A DNA stretch of 64,000 nucleotides from Chryseobacterium foetidum (lineage in GTDB: Bacteria; Bacteroidota; Bacteroidia; Flavobacteriales; Weeksellaceae), in contig NZ_JAMXIA010000001.1 in assembly GCF_025457425.1 (NCBI RefSeq), positions 3,162,001-3,226,000 of the forward strand, in the 5' to 3' direction. The notes below the pieces were generated by a model that searched no databases, was not told where the DNA came from, and saw nothing but the letters and a program-made list of their open reading frames with translations. Both the position numbers and the translations under genes were made by a program. Position 1 is the stretch's first letter. The number at the start of each line of letters is the position of its first letter. This document shows positions 1 to 8,578 of the stretch, in pieces.

Positions 1-582
1 TCAGGCTGCAGCGCAAAAGAAGGTGAAAACAGAATGAATGCCGTAATTGGTTACAGTGACGATTGCGTGGCTGTACATCCCTCAGATTTCTGTATTTCTC
101 TCGCAGCTTTGGATGCGACGGTCATTACAAGAAATTCTAAAAATAAAAAGGAAGAGATTGAGTTTAAAAACTTTCATCGTCTACCAGGAAATACACCCCA
201 TCTGGACACCAATCTTCCTCAGAATTCGATTATTGAAGCTATTGAAATTCCTAAAAATAATTTTGGAAAAAACAATGCCTACGTGAAAATAAGAGACCGG
301 TCTTCCTACGCATTTGCACTGGTGTCAGTTGCAGCCGCATTAGATCTGGAAAACGGAAAAATCAAAGATTCACGTTTGGCATCCGGTGGTGTGGCTCATA
401 AACCGTGGCGGTGGTACGAATCTGAAAATTTCCTGAAAGGAAAAATGCCTACAACTGAAAATTTTTCAGCTGCAGCAGATTTAGCAATAAAAGATTTGAA
501 ACCGCTTTCGAATAATGGTTTTAAAAAGGAAATGCTCCGCGGAGCGATGATTACAGCACTTCAAAACAGTTTAAATCCTTAA
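1..582 (+). CDS. Xanthine dehydrogenase family FAD-binding subunit, 5'-truncated by the window edge
   Basis: This is the C-terminal part of the FAD-binding subunit of a molybdenum hydroxylase, similar to E. coli YagS/PaoB. It would pass electrons between the molybdopterin subunit and FAD. The reading frame is open from base 1 and runs into the first ATG at 34, so the true start lies upstream. Visible family features are the ENRMNA stretch followed by a cysteine and HPSD, and the LAALDA segment, all typical of CO-dehydrogenase-type flavoprotein domains. The gene lies 13 bp before the molybdopterin subunit, so the two are co-transcribed. The 2Fe-2S subunit is expected upstream of the window. 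Confidence 0.85.
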   Translation, partial: SGCSAKEGENRMNAVIGYSDDCVAVHPSDFCISLAALDATVITRNSKNKKEEIEFKNFHRLPGNTPHLDTNLPQNSIIEAIEIPKNNFGKNNAYVKIRDRSSYAFALVSVAAALDLENGKIKDSRLASGGVAHKPWRWYESENFLKGKMPTTENFSAAADLAIKDLKPLSNNGFKKEMLRGAMITALQNSLNP

Positions 583-595
583 AAAAAGAACAGAT

Positions 596-2809
596 ATGGC
601 ATTTTTTGATAATGATTTAGATTTCAATATAGAAAAAGAAGGACGCGCCGAAGCTTTGGCAAAAGTGACAGGCCGTGGAAAATACTCCGCAGAATACAAA
701 ACCGAAAATGTAACCTACGCCGTAATTGTTGGAAGTACTGTTGCATCAGGGAAAATTACTGGAATTGATACGGCAGATGCAATGCTTGCAGATGGTGTGT
801 TGGATATTTTAACGCACAACAATAAGCCGGTTGTAGCTGGTTTAGCGTCAGAAGAAAAAATTAAAGAAAGCAAAATCGGGCTTCCGGTTCTGCATACCGA
901 TACGGTTTATTTTAAAGGTCAACCCGTTGCAGTCGTGATTGCAAAAACTTTGGAGGAAGCTCAATACGCTGCCTCTTTGGTTAAAACTTCCTACCAGCAG
1001 ACGAAAGCTAATGTTGATTTCAAAAATTCTCATCCTTCAATCCCATTAAAAAACGACGGAAAGGAAAGAGGAAATGTTGACAACTGGAAATCCTCAGCCT
1101 TCAATGTCGATCAGGAATATTACATCGAAGGCGAAGTGCATCATCCTATGGAAATGCACGCCACCATCGCCATTTGGAATGGCGATGAAAAACTGAAATT
1201 ATACGATAAAAATCAGGGTGTCAACGGAGTTCAGAATACGGTGGGCAAACTGTTTGGTCTTCAGCCAAAAAATATTGAGGTCATCACTGAGTTTATGGGT
1301 GGTGGTTTCGGCTCAGGTCTCAGGGTCTGGCCAAATACGATTTTAGCCATTATGGCGGCGAAAAAGATCAACAAGCCTGTAAAACTGATGCTCACACGAA
1401 CTCAAATGTCTTGTCTGGTCGGCTACCGTCCGGAATCGTGGCAGAAAATAAAGTTGGGTGCAGATGCTTCAGGGAAATTTACCGGTTTGCTTCACGACAG
1501 CAAAAATACAACCTCACTCTACGAAAATTTCCTTGAAAATATCACGAGAATCAGCCGTCTGGCGTATGGTTTTGAAAATTTAAAAACGCAGATGGCAACA
1601 GTGCCCCTGAATATGTCGACGCCGACCTGGATGCGGGGTCCTGGAGAATGCACCGGAGCTTTTGCTTTGGAATCTGCCATTGATGAGCTTTGTTTTAAAA
1701 TGAATAAAGATCCATTGGCCATCAGACTTCAAAATCTTTCAGATATCAAAGATCCCGAAAGCGGCAAAGACTGGTCTACCAATTACATCAGAGAATGTAT
1801 GGAAAAAGGGGCTGCGAAAATAGGCTGGAATCAAAGGAATCAGCAGCCAAGACAGAAAAAAGAAGGCAACTGGCTCATCGGTTACGGAATGGGAGTAGGA
1901 ATGTGGACTGCCGGACGTGGAAAAGCAAGTGCCGGACTGGAAATGGACGTCAACGGAAATGTAATTGTAAAAACGGCGATGACCGACATCGGAACTGGAA
2001 CGGGAACTTCAATGCGGAATATCGTTCATGAAAACACCGGAATTCCTTTAAGTAAAATTAAAATCGATCTCGGAAAATCTACGCTTCCGCAGGCACCGAG
2101 TCAGGGGGGAAGCCGCGGACTTTCTTCCATCAGCGCATCGTCTAATGCGATTGCAGAAACTTTGAAAAGTGAGTTGATAAAATACGCTGAAAAAATAAAC
2201 CCTGATTTTAAAAATATAAAACCTTCAGATGTTATTTTGTCTGAATCTGATATTAAAATTAAAAATAAAACAGCTTCAGTAAGTTTTCAGAAAATTTTCA
2301 GTGACAATAATTTAACGGTCATTGAAGTTGAGGAAACTACCGAGCCTGGTGCAGATCAGAAGAAGTATGCTTTTGCATCGGGGGCAGCTCATTTCTGTCG
2401 TGTAAAAGTAAATGAACTGACCGGAAAAGTAAAAATTGACCGTTTTGTGAGCGTCGTTGATGGTGGCAAAATCGTCAGCGAAAAACCGGCAAAAAACCAG
2501 ATTATCGGTGCCGTTGTGGGCGGAACGGGAATGGCCTTAATGGAAGAGATGACAATAGATAAACGTCTTGGTGCTTTGGTAGCCGAAGATCTGGCGGGTT
2601 ATCATTTTTCTGTAAATGCAGACGTTCCAATCATCGAAGTTGACTTCATCAATAAACCTGATTTTAATCTTAATGCCAGTGGAGCAAAAGGTCTTGGTGA
2701 AGTAGGAATTATCGGATCAGCCCCAGCCATTGCCAATGCCATTTTCAATGCTACCGGAAAACGCTTTAGAAATTTACCGATTACACCGGATAAAATTTTG
2801 AAAGGATAA
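596..2809 (+). CDS. Xanthine dehydrogenase family molybdopterin-binding subunit (YagR-like)
   Basis: This is the large catalytic subunit of a molybdenum hydroxylase that oxidises aldehydes or N-heterocycles. At 737 residues it matches the YagR/PaoC type, with separate FAD and Fe-S subunits. Visible motifs are GGGFGSG at about 235-241, RGPGECTGAFALESAIDEL at about 347-366, QGGSRG at 503-508, and AKGLGEVG near 697-704, whose glutamate (E702) corresponds to the catalytic base of the family. It directly follows the FAD subunit and ends at a strong terminator. The substrate cannot be read from the sequence. No signal peptide is visible here; in PaoABC-like enzymes the export signal sits on the Fe-S subunit. 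Confidence 0.88.
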   Translation: MAFFDNDLDFNIEKEGRAEALAKVTGRGKYSAEYKTENVTYAVIVGSTVASGKITGIDTADAMLADGVLDILTHNNKPVVAGLASEEKIKESKIGLPVLHTDTVYFKGQPVAVVIAKTLEEAQYAASLVKTSYQQTKANVDFKNSHPSIPLKNDGKERGNVDNWKSSAFNVDQEYYIEGEVHHPMEMHATIAIWNGDEKLKLYDKNQGVNGVQNTVGKLFGLQPKNIEVITEFMGGGFGSGLRVWPNTILAIMAAKKINKPVKLMLTRTQMSCLVGYRPESWQKIKLGADASGKFTGLLHDSKNTTSLYENFLENITRISRLAYGFENLKTQMATVPLNMSTPTWMRGPGECTGAFALESAIDELCFKMNKDPLAIRLQNLSDIKDPESGKDWSTNYIRECMEKGAAKIGWNQRNQQPRQKKEGNWLIGYGMGVGMWTAGRGKASAGLEMDVNGNVIVKTAMTDIGTGTGTSMRNIVHENTGIPLSKIKIDLGKSTLPQAPSQGGSRGLSSISASSNAIAETLKSELIKYAEKINPDFKNIKPSDVILSESDIKIKNKTASVSFQKIFSDNNLTVIEVEETTEPGADQKKYAFASGAAHFCRVKVNELTGKVKIDRFVSVVDGGKIVSEKPAKNQIIGAVVGGTGMALMEEMTIDKRLGALVAEDLAGYHFSVNADVPIIEVDFINKPDFNLNASGAKGLGEVGIIGSAPAIANAIFNATGKRFRNLPITPDKILKG

Positions 2810-2821
2810 TTTAGATCAAAC

Positions 2822-2858
2822 AAAAACTCCCGAATTTAATTTTTCGGGAGTTTTTTTT
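2822..2858 (+). terminator. Rho-independent terminator, probably bidirectional
   Basis: An 11-bp stem (aaactcccgaa with ttcgggagttt) around a short AT loop is followed by a run of eight T. It closes the molybdoenzyme operon. The A-rich left flank makes it usable also for the converging minus-strand gene, whose stop codon starts at 2857. Confidence 0.85.
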
Positions 2859-3531
2859 ATTTGATAATCTGCGAGATCAATGAGAATGCCTGCAGCTGAA
2901 GATCATCTTCGGATAATTTGTTGCTTTCGATTTCCAGCGCGGTGAAATGGCCTTTGTCTGATGTCAACAGTGCGTAGCCATTGGTTTTCTTTCCGCTTTT
3001 TTTAATACTGTAAGAAATAAATTTCGAATCTTTATCGTCAACTTTTACCTTGAGATTCTGCAAATCAAACCTGCTTTTTACAGCTTTGAAATTCGTCATT
3101 AAGTCATCAGCAGACTCGTAAGAATGCAGAAAAATACTGGTATTGTCAGGTTTTTTGATTGCTAGATTCAAAGTGTCGTCATAGTTTTTCTGAAAATAAG
3201 CACCCGATTCCACATTGATTTTCGAGAAAACATCCAGTAGAATCAAAGAATCTCTTTCCAGTTTTATCACCTTATAATTTTCTTTTTCAAAATCACTGAG
3301 ATGGCTGATGCTGTCATAGCTTTCATAGAAAAGATTGTTGGAAGCTGTTTCGTCTGCAGATTCTCTCTGATGGTCGTAATTTTTAGCATTAAATTTACTT
3401 CCATTGAAAATTATATCTTCAGAATAAGAAGGTTTTGAAGTCTTGTTGCATGTCATCGCAATACGAATGATGCTTATTAAACAAAGAGCCACTGTCAGAA
3501 TGGTTTTCCATACTGAAGAATTATCGTTCAT
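2857..3531 (-). CDS. Hypothetical membrane-anchored protein
   Basis: Not recognised. The 224-residue product has one hydrophobic segment at about residues 9-27, ending in a cysteine that does not form a clear lipobox. The rest is a charged, soluble domain probably facing the periplasm. Its ATG overlaps the stop codon of the lipoprotein gene upstream by one base (TAATG), so the two genes are translationally coupled and probably act together at the envelope. Confidence 0.6.
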   Translation of the reverse strand: MNDNSSVWKTILTVALCLISIIRIAMTCNKTSKPSYSEDIIFNGSKFNAKNYDHQRESADETASNNLFYESYDSISHLSDFEKENYKVIKLERDSLILLDVFSKINVESGAYFQKNYDDTLNLAIKKPDNTSIFLHSYESADDLMTNFKAVKSRFDLQNLKVKVDDKDSKFISYSIKKSGKKTNGYALLTSDKGHFTALEIESNKLSEDDLQLQAFSLISQIIK

Positions 3532-4283
3532 TACTTTACGTCTGTTCTTTTGATGGTGATTTCGTTCAGTTTTTTACCTTTGCTGTCTTTGTAGATGTAT
3601 TTGATATTGTTTACACCAATCGCCTCGGTTTGTGCAAAAATCTGTCTTACATCAGGAGATCTCATCATCTCATCTTTCATTACCTGTGTCGCTTCATTGG
3701 TTGCAAGCACGTCTGCATACTGATCCGGCACCTCTGCGGAATACAAAATGTTGTTGTCAGCATCAGCAGTGATGGCAACGATTTTTACGCCTGAGGCTTT
3801 GTCTACGATTGGTAAACTTTTGCTGAAAACCTTCAGAATTTCATTTAACTGTGAGCTGTCTGGTTTTCCTCCTTTTGCTATGGCTTCAAGATCGATGTTG
3901 CCTTTTTTTGTGTTTTTGTCAATAGTCTGAGCAGACATCATCACATCGTTTGCACTGTAAACTTTTAGATTAAATTTCACACCTTCTGCCAAAAGTTCCT
4001 TCCCCGACGGCTCTGCCTGAATTGCCTGTCCGATAATATCAGGAATTGCATTTTTCATCAGCTCAGCTTCCATATCGTTATTCTGGTAAGTCGTTTTAAT
4101 TTCAATATCAACATCACCGGTCGGAGTAGATGTTGCTTTTGTGGATTTAAAGCCTGCACTTCTCACCATCATATCGCTGGTGTTGTTGTACATTTTTACG
4201 AATTCTTCAGTTCTTGTTGCTGTAGATTTTTTGCAGCTGACAAGCATGAAGGCAACAGCAAAAACAAATAGGAGTTTTTTCAT
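3531..4283 (-). CDS. Hypothetical lipoprotein
   Basis: A 250-residue lipoprotein of unknown function. The start at 4283 is chosen because it gives a textbook signal, a KK pair, a hydrophobic stretch and the lipobox MLVSC. An in-frame start at 4376 would add 31 residues ahead of the signal and is unlikely. The mature part begins KKSTATRTEE and has no motif I know. It is the first gene of a two-gene unit with the overlapping membrane protein downstream. Confidence 0.65.
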   Translation of the reverse strand: MKKLLFVFAVAFMLVSCKKSTATRTEEFVKMYNNTSDMMVRSAGFKSTKATSTPTGDVDIEIKTTYQNNDMEAELMKNAIPDIIGQAIQAEPSGKELLAEGVKFNLKVYSANDVMMSAQTIDKNTKKGNIDLEAIAKGGKPDSSQLNEILKVFSKSLPIVDKASGVKIVAITADADNNILYSAEVPDQYADVLATNEATQVMKDEMMRSPDVRQIFAQTEAIGVNNIKYIYKDSKGKKLNEITIKRTDVK

Positions 4284-4425
4284 TTCTAATGATTTAAAAT
4301 TTTTGAAAAGATAATAAAAAACAGAATCCGAAAATGAATTCTGTTTATAAATTTCACAAAATAATGAATTTGTCATTCTTTAAAGTATGTAAACTTCTAG
4401 TTTAAAACTTTTATTACAAATAAAA

Positions 4426-4499
4426 GCTTCGACAAACTCAGCCTGACAATGAAGAAATAAACAGTCGGTGTAAGCGATGTCACCCTGAGCTTGTCGAAG
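4426..4499. repeat. Dispersed inverted repeat, cttcgacaa...ttgtcgaag type
   Basis: Two arms of about 22 bp (gcttcgacaaactcagcctgaca and a complement-like copy with tgtcaccctgagcttgtcgaag) face each other across about 29 bp. A third arm of the same type occurs at 48578-48600. The arms have the look of a REP-like element that spreads in intergenic DNA; no coding potential is seen. Confidence 0.7.
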
Positions 4500-4551
4500 A
4501 GTTTTTCTTAGATGTTTTTTAATATTAATTAGAGGGATAGGTTAATAAAAC

Positions 4552-6360
4552 TTACCTGTCTGTTAAAGCATTCAGAAACTCAATAATCTCATCAATTTCG
4601 GTTTGGGATAAATTCAGTTTTGCATCTGAAAGCGTTTGATTTTCAACTTTTAAATGAAAACCTTTTCCGCCGCCCTGGTTGTAAAATTCCATTACTTCCT
4701 GCAAGGTTCTATAACCACCGTTGTGCATATATGGAGCGGTTTTGCTAATATTTCTCAAGGTTGGTGTTTTAAATGAATTCTGAAGAAAAGCTACTGTTTC
4801 ATGAAATTTTCCTCTGCCTAAGTCTGAATCGAGCTTTTTATTGGAAGAATTTTCAGCTACGCCCAAAACTTCCTGCTCCGTTTTTTTATAATTCGGTGGA
4901 ACAGTTCCGTTGAAAAGTGGTAAAAAATGACAAATCGCACACTGTGCTTTTCCCATAAAAAGATTAAAACCTGTTTTTTGCTTTTCGGTCATAGCGTTTT
5001 TATTTCCCCGCATGTATTCATCAAAATCTGAACTGAAAGTTGCCAATGAACGGATGTAGCTCGCCAATAAATTCTGCAGTTGCCACTCTTCAATTTTATC
5101 AGTTTTAAAAATTTTAGCAAACGCCAGCTGATAATTTTTATTTTGATTAATTTTTACAATAATGGTTTTCAAATCGCCGTGCATCTCCTCTTTATTGGTA
5201 ATCACGTCCGAACTTTGACCTTCCAGATCATCTTTTCGCATATCCCAAAACTGACCATGCTGAAATGCTGAATAGTTCAGAGAAGGCGTATTTCTCTGTA
5301 ATTTGGCATTTTCTAATGACATTGATTTTTCCAAACCGTCTGTGAAGGCTTTTTCTGCATTGTGACAGCTTGCACAACTTCTTGAATTATTGTTGGAAAG
5401 TAATTTATCATTAAAAAGCTGTTTGCCGAGCTGCACTTTTTCGGGCGACATTTCATATTGCTTTCCAGGAGCAAATGCATTCACATCAAAAGCGTCCTTT
5501 GAGTAAAAATTGCCTGCGTTCTTTCTCAGGGCAGTCGTCACTTCCACATCAGGAATGTTTTCTTCCTTTCTGAAATCGAGCAGGAGAGAAGAAAGTGGGT
5601 TGAGGTGAACACTGATAAATTCAAGATAGTTGAAAGTATTTTTATCTTTACTTTGATTTAAAAATTTTTGAGATAGATCAATTTGTGAAACGATTTTTTT
5701 TAAAGAAGAATTTTGAGATTTTTCAGTTGAAATTGTGTTTAAAAAAGATTTTAAAGATTCAAGCGAAACGGGCATTTCATCCAGAAACTTTCCTGAGATC
5801 GGCGTGTCAAAACCTGCAATTCCAAGACTTGATATTCTGAAAACCTGCTGTCGCAACGCATCAAAAGTCTGATCTTTGGTAACCGTGATGACCTGAAAAT
5901 TGGTTTTAATGGTATTCCCTTTATTGGTCAGCTTTTTAAGTATTCTGATGACTTCATTTTTGTCCTGTTTTTCATCCGTATAAAACATTTCTTCCAAAAC
6001 CTGAAGACCTTCGGGCTCAATTTCTGTGTGTTCGGCCATCTCAATTTCGGGTAAAGCCGGTCCGTTGATAAATCTTGCAGAATGAGGCAGGAAATATTCT
6101 ATCGCCCATTCCATTTTTTTGTAGGTCTGGCGGAGGTTGTCAAATTTTTTCTGAACAATTTTGTTGTCGGCATCTTTGGAAACCAAATCAATTAATTCGT
6201 CAATTTGAGCAAGAAAAAGTTCATTGTTTTTAAAAACTGCATTTTTCACTTCCACCAAATCGTCCTGCAAAGGCTGATTGGGTTTGTTGCACTGAAGAAT
6301 CGTGAAAATGCTGAAAAGCAGAATCAGAAAAACGCAAAAAGGATCTTTAAAAAGTTTCAT
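4552..6360 (-). CDS. Di-haem cytochrome c peroxidase (MauG/CcpA family) with N-terminal helical extension, lipoprotein
   Basis: Predicted envelope di-haem peroxidase. The signal ends in the lipobox ILQC (C24). The C-terminal half has two haem-binding CxxCH sites, CASCH at 329-333 and CAICH at 474-478, and the family segment TAPYMHNGGY (about 541-550), whose methionine may be an axial ligand. Residues 30-270 form an extra, mostly helical domain with an R-x-x-YKKxEWAIEYF segment that resembles imelysin-type proteins; this assignment is tentative. At 602 residues it is much longer than a plain cytochrome c peroxidase (about 330-350). It follows the PhoX-like lipoprotein gene on the same strand with a 64-bp gap, so they may share a transcript. 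Confidence 0.82.
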   Translation of the reverse strand: MKLFKDPFCVFLILLFSIFTILQCNKPNQPLQDDLVEVKNAVFKNNELFLAQIDELIDLVSKDADNKIVQKKFDNLRQTYKKMEWAIEYFLPHSARFINGPALPEIEMAEHTEIEPEGLQVLEEMFYTDEKQDKNEVIRILKKLTNKGNTIKTNFQVITVTKDQTFDALRQQVFRISSLGIAGFDTPISGKFLDEMPVSLESLKSFLNTISTEKSQNSSLKKIVSQIDLSQKFLNQSKDKNTFNYLEFISVHLNPLSSLLLDFRKEENIPDVEVTTALRKNAGNFYSKDAFDVNAFAPGKQYEMSPEKVQLGKQLFNDKLLSNNNSRSCASCHNAEKAFTDGLEKSMSLENAKLQRNTPSLNYSAFQHGQFWDMRKDDLEGQSSDVITNKEEMHGDLKTIIVKINQNKNYQLAFAKIFKTDKIEEWQLQNLLASYIRSLATFSSDFDEYMRGNKNAMTEKQKTGFNLFMGKAQCAICHFLPLFNGTVPPNYKKTEQEVLGVAENSSNKKLDSDLGRGKFHETVAFLQNSFKTPTLRNISKTAPYMHNGGYRTLQEVMEFYNQGGGKGFHLKVENQTLSDAKLNLSQTEIDEIIEFLNALTDR

Positions 6361-6424
6361 TATTTATAAAAAAGCATCAATAGAGAAAACTCTACTGATA
6401 CTTTTAAAGGTTACATGGTTAATA

Positions 6425-7897
6425 TTATTTCTGAACGTTTCTGATCAGTACGATCTGTCCGCCTTCTTTGTTGGTATTTACACCTGCTCCGTCAGCATTG
6501 GCAAAACCGTTTTTCTGCCATGTGTGAGAGTGAATGTTCACTGCAAAAGTATTCGGAACACCGATGATGTCTGAAACATCGATCATCGCTCCATATTCCC
6601 AAGACCCGAATTTCTGTAGATTTCCGGATTGGTTGTAAGCTGTCTGCCATGCAGAGTCTGTTCTTCCGTGCTTCATATTCAACCATGGTTTGTAAGATTT
6701 TGTGTTGATATCCAACTGCCAGATGTAAGAATCGTGCGTTGCAGCTGGGTAATATGAGTCACCATCTTCCTGAATGTAAACGAAGTTTTCCGTCACACAA
6801 AGGTTGTCAGGATTAATCAGGTTATTTCCTGGGTTTGAATCTCCTTCTGCTACCACTTCAAGCTTTCCAGTCATCATATTGTTTTGGTTTAAAACCAGTT
6901 TATATACTCTTCCCCACATCGTCAATCCTGGTTTAGGATTTACACCGTCATTCGATTCTCCGGTAGCTGTGAAGTAGATTTCTCTTCCTTTTCCTGCACC
7001 TTTTCTGTAATCAACATCTTCCACTCTTGAAAAACGGATGGCGTTGATATCTAAATTTTTCTGATTGATCTGTGCTCCGGTTAAATTTTTAGCATTGGTA
7101 ATTTCCACAAACTCCACATCGTACTGAGAACCTTTGGTCATGTCAGTTTCTGTAGTATTGTTGTTGGTTCTTTTTAAAGAATACAGTTTACCGTTATCCA
7201 AATCTCCCTGAGTATCGGCAACGTACATCAAAAGCTGACCTGCAGACTGGTGCGAAGTAGAATAAGACTGATCTTCACCAATTAAAATATAAGATTTCCC
7301 GTTGGAAACATCTTTAGGAAGCGGAACTGCATTTTCCATGGAAGCTTTACCCAAAGCTGGTTTTACTCTTGTTTTGTCTGAAGCCTGAGACGCTGCCGCC
7401 AAAGGATTCAAAGCATGAACCATACTTTCTTCACCGGATTCTCCAGCCGTAAGGAAAGCGCTGAAACCGTGCTCAGCAACCGTCGCCAAAGTAGCAGAAC
7501 ACAATCTCGTCATTCCACCGATTCCGTTAAGGATATATTCACCTTTTACAGGTTTGAAAGTTTTATCCAAATAAACTCTTGAAACCGACTGCGTGATTTC
7601 ATGGTTGGTGATCATTAAATAACCATTGGAGTTTGGGTCTTTCATAATTCCCATTCCGTCCGGCTGTCCTGCAAATACAAAGTTGGGGCTGTCTGCCAAA
7701 ACATCAGAACTTGAAATCAAAGTTGTGATGTTTAAGTTTTCAAAACCTGCCATTCCGTAAACGAAAGCCGGTTCTTTAGAAAAGTTTTCAAGTTTGATAT
7801 CTTCGTTGGTTGGGTTTTCAGTATTGTCATCGTCATTACAACTCTGAAATACTGCAGCAGATAAAAACAAAGCTGCCAAAGTGTGGTTTAGTTTCAT
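6425..7897 (-). CDS. PhoX/DUF839 family lipoprotein
   Basis: A 490-residue member of the DUF839 (PhoX-like, PF05787) family, a beta-propeller class that includes calcium/iron-dependent alkaline phosphatases. The signal has lipobox FQSC followed by NDDDN, so the protein is probably a surface or periplasmic lipoprotein. The segments GIGGMTRLCSATLA and ENFVYIQEDGDSYYP fit the family. Whether it is an active phosphatase is not certain, as many DUF839 proteins are untested. It is the upstream partner of the di-haem peroxidase gene. Confidence 0.75.
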   Translation of the reverse strand: MKLNHTLAALFLSAAVFQSCNDDDNTENPTNEDIKLENFSKEPAFVYGMAGFENLNITTLISSSDVLADSPNFVFAGQPDGMGIMKDPNSNGYLMITNHEITQSVSRVYLDKTFKPVKGEYILNGIGGMTRLCSATLATVAEHGFSAFLTAGESGEESMVHALNPLAAASQASDKTRVKPALGKASMENAVPLPKDVSNGKSYILIGEDQSYSTSHQSAGQLLMYVADTQGDLDNGKLYSLKRTNNNTTETDMTKGSQYDVEFVEITNAKNLTGAQINQKNLDINAIRFSRVEDVDYRKGAGKGREIYFTATGESNDGVNPKPGLTMWGRVYKLVLNQNNMMTGKLEVVAEGDSNPGNNLINPDNLCVTENFVYIQEDGDSYYPAATHDSYIWQLDINTKSYKPWLNMKHGRTDSAWQTAYNQSGNLQKFGSWEYGAMIDVSDIIGVPNTFAVNIHSHTWQKNGFANADGAGVNTNKEGGQIVLIRNVQK

Positions 7898-7924
7898 AAT
7901 ACTTTCTATAGTTTATTGATGTCA

Positions 7925-7932
7925 CAAAACTA
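7925..7932 (-). promoter_or_regulatory. Bacteroidetes -7 box (TAGTTTTG) for the PhoX-like gene
   Basis: On the minus strand this reads TAGTTTTG, a match to the Bacteroidetes -7 consensus TAnnTTTG, about 28 bp before the ATG. No clear -33 TTTG is seen. Confidence 0.5.
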
Positions 7933-8035
7933 AGAGGAAAGTGTGAACTGAATTTTAACGGGACAAAACCAATCGTTTAATTTTGTTATGATTAAAATGA
8001 TGATTTGTTAACGGAAAATCAATAATTGGAATGAG

Positions 8036-8115
8036 TTTAAATAGGAAGGAAGAGGGGAGAGGGAAGATGGGAGAAAGGAGCGGGAAGATGGAGAGATCGG
8101 AAGAGAGGGGCGAGG
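8036..8115. repeat. Purine-rich low-complexity tract
   Basis: About 80 bp of almost only A and G on the plus strand, with recurring ggaagatgg and gagagg words. It belongs to the group of gatggaag-like sequences seen elsewhere in the window. The open frame across it is a by-product of the composition and is not called as a gene. Confidence 0.6.
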
Positions 8116-8272
8116 TGTTTTGGGTTTTTGAGATCTTGAAAGTTTTCAAATATGGCTGTAAAGTGTTGGAACGTAATAAATTATACTTGATTGCCTCAAC
8201 CAAATGGTTGATCGTCTCAACTGAATGCTTGATTGTTTTATCAAATTCTTTATTGAAATTTCATCAAAATTA

Positions 8273-8435
8273 TTTTCCCCGACCCTAAAGGGAGTAATTT
8301 TGATAAAATTTTCCGAACATTTTTGCTACAATCAGAGCGTAGGTAAACCTCATTATCTATGTTTTTCAGTCTAAAAGAGGGATAATTTTGATTAGATTTT
8401 AAAAACATTTTTCCTCCCTTTAGGGTTGGGGAAAA
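8273..8435. repeat. MITE-like element with CCCTAAAGGG terminal inverted repeats (copy 1, 163 bp)
   Basis: Both ends carry a 22-bp inverted repeat differing at one position (ttttccccgaccctaaaggg at the left, its complement with gttgggg at the right). The AT-rich core holds no gene. Two further copies with the same ends but different cores lie at 25751-25836 and 45221-45333. Confidence 0.8.
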
Positions 8436-8537
8436 GAAAAATGGTTTTAAAATCTGTGATAAAATATTTGAAAAAAAATAGCAAAGCAGAAACCCAATGA
8501 TTTCTGCCTTGTAAAAAAATACAGTAAAAATAGCTCA

Positions 8538-8575
8538 CTCCAACTCCCTTTCCTTCGGAGAGGGCTGGGGAGAGG
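8538..8575. repeat. Short GC-rich repeat, ctccctttccttcggagagg type
   Basis: A small hairpin (ctcc...ccttcgg...gagg) followed by gctggggagagg. It stands out in AT-rich DNA just downstream of the DUF5686 gene and looks like one half of a dispersed repeat. No second copy was found in this window. Confidence 0.4.
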
Positions 8576-8578
8576 ATC

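Noticed and set aside
3531..4376. Upstream start for the lipoprotein gene at 4376
   Set aside because: It would place 31 residues before a perfect lipoprotein signal; the start at 4283 is better.
8031..8288. Open reading frame of 85 codons over the purine-rich tract
   Set aside because: Its composition is due to a low-complexity repeat and it runs into the MITE-like element; no start context or homology is visible.
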